Below, piece by piece: positions 6,584-12,250 of a stretch of DNA of 13,404 nt. The DNA is taken from positions 1-13,404 of the forward strand of contig JBBQFC010000075.1 of assembly GCA_038321615.1 (NCBI GenBank). The letters are read 5' to 3'. The translations under genes and the position numbers were made by a program. Position 1 is the stretch's first letter, and each line of letters begins with the position of its first letter. The notes under the pieces are model-generated. The model saw only the letters and a program-made list of their open reading frames with translations, ran no database searches and had not been told where the DNA came from. Origin of the DNA: JBBQFC01 sp038321615 (GTDB lineage: Bacteria > Bacteroidota > Bacteroidia > Flavobacteriales_D > Cryomorphaceae).

Positions 6584-8373
6584 TAGTTGATTTGTTTGAT
6601 CGAATAGTCGCTGTATTCGATAATGTAGGCGGCCTTATTTTCCAGTTCTTTTCCGGTAGTCGACTTACCTATGCGGTAATTGGAAAACAAACCCGTGCCT
6701 TCTAAAGAGCTCAGGTTGTAGGAAAAATCCATACCATAATTCATCAATGCTTTACCAAAGAATAGCGTTAAATCAAATCCTTGAAAACCGTATCCGTAGA
6801 TGGTCGGATCCATTTTATACGCTTCGCGATACAGCTTTAAGAAAGCATTCACTTCAGGTTTTGCGTAATCCACATAAGACGCAACCACTAGCCGCAGTTT
6901 AAATTTATCCTTGTATTCAGCATCGATATTATCATATTTCAGCCAAGTGTCAAGGCCGTATAATTGAATGCGGTAATCGGTGTTAATACGCGAAAGTTTT
7001 GTAATAAGGTCGCTCACAAATGCCAGTTCATTCGAAGGAACCACCAGGACATTTGGTACATCGCGTCGCAGAGCTGCGCGCAGTCCATCTTCCGTAATCT
7101 GAGACTTTGTGAGAAATTTTATAGAGTCGGAAAGTGCGTTTGGAAAGCTTCCCAATGCTTCATTGTAGCTACTTCGAAACAGCTTTCTATACATTGCATC
7201 CTGCGAAAGCGTGTTGTTCACCATCAGCACATTGTCGTTTTGATGCTGAATTGCCACGTAGTTAGCAAGATAGCGCATCAACGTTTCACGCGAAGCCTGA
7301 GCTCTAATTAAGTACGGATTATCTGCAAAAACTTCATTCGAAAATGAGTTTGGAGATATGATATAGGTCTCATCTTTGAGGGCCTTTTCGGCGAATACCG
7401 CAAAATTATTTTTGTGAAACGGGCCAATAATCAGATCGGCTCTTCCAATTTCTGAACGCTTTAGAACGGATCGGGCGTCGACCACGTCTTCGGCTACATC
7501 GAAGAAATGGACGTTCGCATTAAATCCTAATTTCTTTAAGGAATCGATTGCCAATAGGCTACCACGATAGAAATCGAGGGCAATTTCAGTAAGCACATGG
7601 AGGTCATCACCATTAAAAAGAGAAGAATTCAAGGAATCGTTCCCACGCAAATGAAAGGGCAAAACATAAACTATATCGTAAGAGTTTTTGCTGCCTTTTC
7701 TGATACCGACGGCTGGCTCATCTTCCTGATTTTTCAAGGCCACGACCGGCCTTTCGGGAATTCGAATCCAATACCCCACCTGCAGATCAGTAGAAATCAT
7801 ATTGTTTGCCTCTTGGATCTGCGAAGGGCTTAAATCGTACATTTTAGCCAGACTATACAACGTCTGGCCAGCCGCTACGCGGTGGAGTTTCTGATTGCCA
7901 ATACTAGCGGGTTTAACATAGGCATCGTCGGTTGCTGTGCTATTTGAAGTAGCTATCCGCAGCGACATCCCTGCTTTCAATCCCGATTGGAGCTCCGGAT
8001 TAGCTTCATTGATAAAATCGATTGAAACTCCGTAACGCTTAGAAATTGAAAACAGCGTTTCTTTAGGTTGTACCAAATGCAAAAGATAATTTCCTTCTAA
8101 TTTAACGTCATTGGATTTCAATTCCTTTTTATCTACCGCTTGCAGAGGAACGAACACCTCCTGCCCCACTTTCAATCCTTGATCCAGATCTGCATTTGCA
8201 CCCAGGATATCGGAGACTTTTACAGCAAATTGCCGGGAAATTCCATACACGGTATTTCCTTCTTCTACGGTGTAAACGTAAAACGATTCTTTGCCTATTT
8301 GGCGGGTAGGATAGTTTTGACCAAGAGCTAAAAACCCTGTAAGTACGAATACGGCAACTAGAATAATTCTCAT
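6583..8373 (-). CDS. Exported triple-LysM protein with type-1 periplasmic-binding fold
   Basis: The 596-aa protein has a signal peptide (MRIILVAVFVLTGFLALGQ, 1-19) and no lipobox Cys, so it is probably periplasmic or further exported. Three LysM modules follow at about 32-78 (YTVEEGNTVYGISRQF), 97-141 (HLVQPKETLFSISKRYGV) and 162-206 (HRVAAGQTLYSLAKMYDL). LysM binds glycan chains of peptidoglycan. Residues ~232-565 (IVYVLPF, FYRGSLLAIDSL, ADLIIGPF, YIISPNS, YGLDTWL, YGYGFQGFDLTLFF) resemble the type-1 substrate-binding fold of branched-chain amino-acid ABC transporters. No transporter genes are nearby, so a structural or regulatory wall role, for example like LpoA whose C-terminal domain has this fold, is a reasonable inference. 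The start is 9 bp after the guaA stop, and the stop overlaps the hemF start. It is clearly co-transcribed with both. Confidence 0.93.
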   Translation of the reverse strand: MRIILVAVFVLTGFLALGQNYPTRQIGKESFYVYTVEEGNTVYGISRQFAVKVSDILGANADLDQGLKVGQEVFVPLQAVDKKELKSNDVKLEGNYLLHLVQPKETLFSISKRYGVSIDFINEANPELQSGLKAGMSLRIATSNSTATDDAYVKPASIGNQKLHRVAAGQTLYSLAKMYDLSPSQIQEANNMISTDLQVGYWIRIPERPVVALKNQEDEPAVGIRKGSKNSYDIVYVLPFHLRGNDSLNSSLFNGDDLHVLTEIALDFYRGSLLAIDSLKKLGFNANVHFFDVAEDVVDARSVLKRSEIGRADLIIGPFHKNNFAVFAEKALKDETYIISPNSFSNEVFADNPYLIRAQASRETLMRYLANYVAIQHQNDNVLMVNNTLSQDAMYRKLFRSSYNEALGSFPNALSDSIKFLTKSQITEDGLRAALRRDVPNVLVVPSNELAFVSDLITKLSRINTDYRIQLYGLDTWLKYDNIDAEYKDKFKLRLVVASYVDYAKPEVNAFLKLYREAYKMDPTIYGYGFQGFDLTLFFGKALMNYGMDFSYNLSSLEGTGLFSNYRIGKSTTGKELENKAAYIIEYSDYSIKQIN

Positions 8374-8382
8374 CTCAAGGGT

Positions 8383-9915
8383 TTATTCCCATTCTATAGT
8401 AGCGGGCGGTTTGGAACTTATATCGTAAACAACCCGATTAATACCGCGGACTTTATTGATAATCTCATTTGAAATTTTCCCAAGTAAATCGTAGGGCAAA
8501 TGACACCAATCGGCAGTCATTCCATCGGTAGAAGTTACAGCTCGCAAGGCTACCGCATTCTCATAGGTGCGCTCATCGCCCATTACCCCTACGCTTCGGA
8601 CAGGGAGCAAAATAGCACCCGCTTGCCACACGTTTGAGTATTCGCCCGAATCTTTCAAAGCTTGAATAAATATAGAATCGACTTCTTGCAATATCTGTAC
8701 CTTTTCTGGAGTGACATCGCCGAGTATGCGTATAGCCAATCCTGGACCGGGAAACGGATGTCTGCCTACGATCTCCAAGGGGACGCCAAGTTCTTCGCCC
8801 ACCAAGCGGACTTCGTCTTTGAAAAGTGCCCGGAGCGGTTCTACAATCTGGAGCTTCATATAATCGGGAAGACCGCCCACATTGTGATGACTCTTAATAG
8901 TAGCCGAAGGTCCTTTCACGGAAACCGACTCAATGACATCTGGATAGATAGTACCTTGTGCCAGCCATTTTACGTCTTTCACAGCGTGCGACGCTTCGTC
9001 AAAGACGTCGATAAATACCTTACCGATTGCTTTCCGCTTCGCTTCAGGATCGGTTACACCTTCGAGCGCATGATAAAATTGTTTTTTGGCATCTACCCCT
9101 TTTACGTTGAGGCCCATATCCTTATAACTATGGAGGACTTCTTGGAATTCGTTCTTTCGAAGCAAGCCATTATCTACAAAAATGCAATAAAGATTGCCTC
9201 CAATGGCTCGGTGCAGCAGCATGGCAGCAACAGATGAATCGACGCCACCACTCAGACCCAAAATTACTTTATCAGTACCGAGTTGACTGCGTAATCCATC
9301 CACTGTTTCTTCCACAAAATGAGCTGGAGTCCAGTCTTGAGAGCAACCGCAAATATTAACCACAAAATTTTGAAGGAGTTGTTTCCCGTCTGTCGTATGA
9401 AATACTTCTGGATGGAACTGAATACCAAAAGTGGACTCCCCCTTTATTTCATATCCGGCCACCCTTACATCACTTGTGCTGGCGACTAAGCGTGCTGTAT
9501 CGGGCAATTCCGCTATAGTATCGCCATGCGACATCCACACCTGCGAACCTTGATGAATATGCTTAAAAAGAGCAGACGAAAGGTCCACAAAATTCAAATT
9601 CGCCCGGCCATATTCGCGCGTTGAACTGCGTTTTACGGCTCCAGGCTTTTCGACCTGAGCAAGGTATTGCGCCCCATAACATACGCCAAGAAGTGGTTTT
9701 TCGCCGCGAAAAAGGGTTAAATCTACCTGTGGCGCCTCTGGATCGTGAACCGAAAAGGGGCTTCCCGAAAGAATAATTCCCTTCACATCATCTAAGGATT
9801 CTGGGATATGGAAATAAGGATGAATCTCGCAAAACACGTTCAATTCCCGCACTCGCCGTGCGATAAGCTGCGTATATTGAGATCCGAAATCAAGAATAAG
9901 AATCTTTTCATTCAT
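8383..9915 (-). CDS. guaA: GMP synthase (glutamine-hydrolysing)
   Basis: GuaA aminates XMP to GMP in the cytoplasm with ATP and glutamine-derived ammonia, the last step of guanine nucleotide synthesis. The 510 aa are a normal length and all catalytic parts are seen. In the class I glutaminase domain: GIILSG (46-51), nucleophile Cys79 in GVCYGAQYLA, and His168/Glu170 in GIQFHPE. The ATP pyrophosphatase P-loop is SGGVDSS (222-228). The dimerisation domain includes GRHPFPGPGLAIRI and the terminal KPPATIEWE. It is the first gene of the guaA-LysM-hemF operon. A -7 promoter element ends only 4 bp before the ATG, suggesting leaderless or very short-leader mRNA. A decayed copy of its promoter and first ~90 codons lies 1780 bp upstream. 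Confidence 0.98.
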   Translation of the reverse strand: MNEKILILDFGSQYTQLIARRVRELNVFCEIHPYFHIPESLDDVKGIILSGSPFSVHDPEAPQVDLTLFRGEKPLLGVCYGAQYLAQVEKPGAVKRSSTREYGRANLNFVDLSSALFKHIHQGSQVWMSHGDTIAELPDTARLVASTSDVRVAGYEIKGESTFGIQFHPEVFHTTDGKQLLQNFVVNICGCSQDWTPAHFVEETVDGLRSQLGTDKVILGLSGGVDSSVAAMLLHRAIGGNLYCIFVDNGLLRKNEFQEVLHSYKDMGLNVKGVDAKKQFYHALEGVTDPEAKRKAIGKVFIDVFDEASHAVKDVKWLAQGTIYPDVIESVSVKGPSATIKSHHNVGGLPDYMKLQIVEPLRALFKDEVRLVGEELGVPLEIVGRHPFPGPGLAIRILGDVTPEKVQILQEVDSIFIQALKDSGEYSNVWQAGAILLPVRSVGVMGDERTYENAVALRAVTSTDGMTADWCHLPYDLLGKISNEIINKVRGINRVVYDISSKPPATIEWE

Positions 9916-9919
9916 GCGG

Positions 9920-9942
9920 CAAAGATAAGAGTAGATTGAAAT
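9920..9942 (-). promoter_or_regulatory. guaA operon -7 element immediately before the ATG
   Basis: On the minus strand TATCTTTG (9920-9927) is followed by CCGC and the guaA ATG (9913-9915). Upstream, TTCG (one mismatch to the -33 TTTG) lies 18 bp before TATCTTTG. If this is the promoter, transcription would start at or within a few bases of the start codon. Confidence 0.6.
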
Positions 9943-10638
9943 GAGCGAAGGGTCGAAGCAGAATAGATGATGTGTCCAAATTGCTGAATAGCATAAACTA
10001 AGAAAAAAGGAATCTTTATAACAGAGAAACAGGGCGATTTACATTTAGAACCATCTTCAAAAACCGTTATTGATGCACTATTTTTCTTTTCGGTTCGAAC
10101 TTGTTTTTGGATTAAAAAAAGATTGAAGGCAACCCCTCAATAAATTCGTTCAGAAAGATGACCGATTCAAAAAAAAAAACGCATTAGAGTGAGCCTAAAA
10201 GCAATTTAGATATACACTTCTTGAGTTGTCTACCAATCGTTGATAAGGCAGCCGATTAATCAACAACCTCAAAGAAGGTGGCATTTCCGATTAGAACATT
10301 CTACGATTTTTTCTTATCCGGCGACTTGAAGATTAGATTCTTTTCGGTGTTCTTGAATTTTCTTTTCTTAATCCTAATCTTTAAAGCCATCTGTCCCAAA
10401 GGGTTTTGGCAATGAGTCTGGATGCTTGGTAATCCCTTCACCTATGTTTGAGTGCATGCATCATTCACTTTACGCTTAATAATAAAGCGACTGCATTTCA
10501 TTTCCCTAAAACAAGACTCTTTGAATGGCGAAAAAGGACAACATTGACAGGAAAACTTCTGGGAAACCAGAAAAATGGACTGCTGAACATTCGAGCACTC
10601 CTATGGGAAAGCACTTAAATATTGGCGAAGTCATTCAC
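9943..10638. other. Gene-poor ~700-bp region upstream of guaA
   Basis: No coding frame I can support. Visible features are an A11 run at 10169-10179, an inverted repeat at 10326-10384, a small dyad CGCTT-N7-AAGCG near 10480, and a direct repeat CCGATTA near 10253 and 10288. Stops are frequent in all frames before 10525. A plus-strand frame from 10525 continues into the antisense of the lipoprotein gene and is not convincing. It resembles eroded DNA and I could not name its source. Confidence 0.5.
10326..10384. repeat. Inverted repeat with long spacer
   Basis: AAGATTAG (10329-10336) pairs perfectly with CTAATCTT (10374-10381). Two further A/T pairs and one G-T extend it outward, and the interior continues with a one-base bulge. 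The spacer is 37 bp. It could be a hairpin or a remnant of a small palindromic element. Confidence 0.3.
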
Positions 10639-11058
10639 TTATTGGGCTACCTTGTACTTAACGAGGGTGGCCTTTACGTTGATATTCTTATTTACCCGCG
10701 TTTTCCTCGCAGAAGCTCCAGCCGCACCGCCATTATTCCCCACGCCGTCGCCGCCGACTGCCGCAGATGTAAAACCGCCTGTAGACAGATCAAAATTATC
10801 GATAAGCACTACATTGGCACCATTGTCGGCAGCGATCTGCATGACTTTCTTCTGAATTTTAACTGTGCTCCTATTCGCGGGCATTTCTACATCTAGCTTT
10901 CCCATTATTTCAAAAGCGTAAGGAATATCAGCTTCACGAAAAAATAACTCTGCACTTGGCGTTGACGGATAGGTTTTACCTAAGTAACGATAAGGACTCC
11001 CACAAGCAGCTAGAATGATGGCAGAGCCGAGCGCGACAGAAAAAAATTTAAATGACAT
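10639..11058 (-). CDS. Small lipoprotein of unknown function
   Basis: The 139-aa product starts with a lipoprotein signal peptide (MSFKFFSVALGSAIILAAC) with lipobox LAAC, so Cys19 should be acylated and the mature protein anchored to a membrane. Residues 38-88 (ELFFREADIPYAFEIMGKL, then KIQKKVMQIAADNGANVVLID) have the alpha/beta rhythm of small envelope proteins in which a GAN/GAD-V-L-I-D strand follows a Lys-rich helix. I do not recognise the exact family. A Gly/Ala-rich low-complexity loop (about 93-118) interrupts the fold before a final strand (VNVKATLVKY-like). A TATATTTG promoter element sits 17 bp before the ATG. No partner gene is adjacent. It lies between intact guaA and the decayed guaA copy. 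Confidence 0.85.
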   Translation of the reverse strand: MSFKFFSVALGSAIILAACGSPYRYLGKTYPSTPSAELFFREADIPYAFEIMGKLDVEMPANRSTVKIQKKVMQIAADNGANVVLIDNFDLSTGGFTSAAVGGDGVGNNGGAAGASARKTRVNKNINVKATLVKYKVAQ

Positions 11059-11074
11059 AATTCCAGATTTTTAT

Positions 11075-11082
11075 CAAATATA
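11075..11082 (-). promoter_or_regulatory. Bacteroidota -7 element for the lipoprotein gene
   Basis: On the minus strand TATATTTG matches TAnnTTTG, 16 bp before the ATG at 11058, implying a very short leader (about 10-13 nt). No clear -33 at normal spacing. Confidence 0.5.
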
Positions 11083-11156
11083 TGAAAACTGCCTTTTCGT
11101 CGATTGCAACATTGCGAAGAAAAACAAGTGCCTAAAGTTGGAAAACCGTCCTTTTT

Positions 11157-11173
11157 AAACCCTTGAAGGGTTT
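11157..11173. repeat. Perfect 17-bp palindrome upstream of the lipoprotein gene
   Basis: AAACCCTT G AAGGGTTT has 8-bp arms around a single central base, about 75 bp upstream of the lipoprotein -7 element. The symmetry and one-base centre fit a dimeric regulator's operator better than a hairpin, since the loop would be too tight. No second copy was seen in the window. Confidence 0.45.
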
Positions 11174-11422
11174 GATTACAGTGAAAAAAATGTCAATTGA
11201 AATTATTTTAAATCTGCTTTTTTTGTGGCGATGAAGAATAGTCAAGTGCACGTTGACACATGCTTAAAGTCCAACTTGTAAACAAGTCTGATTCAAAAAC
11301 CTTTATAAGCAAATCATCCCGTTCAAAGAGTTCGCCCGCTAATGTTTTTCTGGAGCGAGACTTTCTTGCGCACTTGACTTTGGTCGACGCTCTAAAGGTT
11401 ATCAAATTAATATCTGATTTTT
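11174..11422. other. Intergenic, possibly further eroded guaA sequence
   Basis: No gene supported. Short matches to guaA occur in the right order but with shifting offset: TTGA..ATGCTTAAA near 11253-11268 against 9550-9567, and TTCGCCCG near 11331 against 9599. They suggest, but do not prove, that the decayed guaA copy continues here with indels. Short open frames on both strands look like chance. Confidence 0.3.
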
Positions 11423-11757
11423 CAGGCTCTTCACAGCATTATTCTGGTCGGTCCGCATATCAATATTGAACTTGCGGTGTTCGCTCGAAAAAGGTTCAAA
11501 TCCATTTGCGGTTACATTCTGATCACTAAGCGAATGAGGACATCCCGAAAGAATAATTCCACCCGCATCATCTTGGGATTTTAAATTAAGACGACAAGGA
11601 TTAATCTCGTAACACACGATTAATTTCCTGGTCCGAAGAGCGAATTGTTCCGTGTATAGAGAGCCGAAATCAAGAAAAGAACTTTTTTCATTCTTCGGAC
11701 AAAAAAAGTGCAGAATGAAACGTGAGAAAGTTCTCAGCAGAATAGATGCAGGTCAAA
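11423..11757 (-). pseudogene. Decayed copy of guaA promoter and first ~90 codons
   Basis: The minus strand reads KNEKSSFLDFGSLYTEQF..., then IVCYEINP and DDAGGIILSGCPHS, aligning with GuaA MNEKILILDFGSQYTQLI..., NVFCEIHP and DDVKGIILSGSPFS. About 32 of the first ~75 residues are identical. The start codon ATG (9913-9915) corresponds to AAG at 11693-11695, the catalytic Cys79 region is lost, and the -7 element TATCTTTG has become TTTTTTTG (11700-11707). The two copies stay collinear at an offset of 1780 bp over about 270 bp, apart from what look like compensating single-base shifts. By hand count about 112 of 160 bases match over 11541-11700. Homology continues past the start (AGCAGAATAGATG, 11736-11748, equals 9957-9969), so the upstream region was copied too. 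The frame is open from 11695 to 11405, but without a start codon or promoter it is almost certainly non-functional. Confidence 0.88.
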
Positions 11758-12170
11758 AATCTCAGATTAACCGACGCAGAAATACATGGTTAGTCGACTC
11801 GGAAAGTTGGATATTGTCACGTTAACACCTTCTTAAAGATGCCAATAAATCGGTGTAATGATCAAACAAGTTCAAAACTTTTTTCCCGTGTAAAAAATGA
11901 GCAGTGGAAAGGCTTTCAATTGTTCGTCGATAAAATTCAGGCGCTTAAAGAAAAAAAAAGGCTTTTGGCAGTAGTGGGAAGTGAAAAAAACATTTTACAT
12001 TTGACACGATTACATTGCCAATCAACTATTAATCATACAACCAATTGAACCAACCAGCTCCAACCGGGTACGATTTCCTTTTCGGATATTCGACCAACTG
12101 CACCACACGTGCGTTGATGTTCGATTATTTTCGTTGTCCTAGAACTTCCTTTTCTTCTTTAAAATTTTTC
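11758..12170. other. Gene-poor ~410-bp region
   Basis: AT-rich, with an A9 run at 11950-11958 and a few short frames lacking any protein-like character. No match to other parts of the window could be established. The terminator at its right end implies that a plus-strand transcript once did, or still does, end here. Confidence 0.45.
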
Positions 12171-12203
12171 AAGCCGAGTTTTTTAACGCGGCTTTTTCTT
12201 TTT
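12171..12203 (+). terminator. Intrinsic terminator with no intact upstream gene
   Basis: AAGCCG, then a stem interior A-GTT / TTTT / AAC-G, then CGGCTT and a T-rich tail (TTTCTTTTT). That makes 6 bp, one mismatch and 3 bp around a TTTT loop. Orientation is plus. No plus-strand gene precedes it within the window's gene-poor stretch, so it may belong to a lost gene or a small RNA. Confidence 0.75.
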
Positions 12204-12250
12204 GATACCTACCAACATTTATTCCTAGATATACCAAATAACCAGCCCTT

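Noticed and set aside
8662..9237. Plus-strand 191-codon open frame inside guaA
   Set aside because: Antisense shadow of the GMP synthase gene, whose catalytic motifs are intact. The opposite frame has no protein-like pattern.
10169..10179. A11 run as a terminator tail for a minus-strand transcript
   Set aside because: No stable hairpin on the correct side of the run.
10525..10896. Plus-strand 123-codon open frame beginning MAKKDNIDRK
   Set aside because: From 10639 it is antisense to the lipoprotein gene, whose lipobox and composition are far more convincing. The first ~38 codons have no recognisable features.
11260..11469. Overlapping short frames on both strands around 11208-11469
   Set aside because: Mutually antisense, short, without motifs. 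The region partly overlaps the decayed guaA copy, so these are chance frames.
11402..11695. The decayed guaA frame as a possible small functional protein
   Set aside because: Although open for about 96 codons, it lacks a start codon at the homologous place, a promoter element, and the glutaminase nucleophile, and has roughly 42% amino-acid identity with scattered non-conservative changes.
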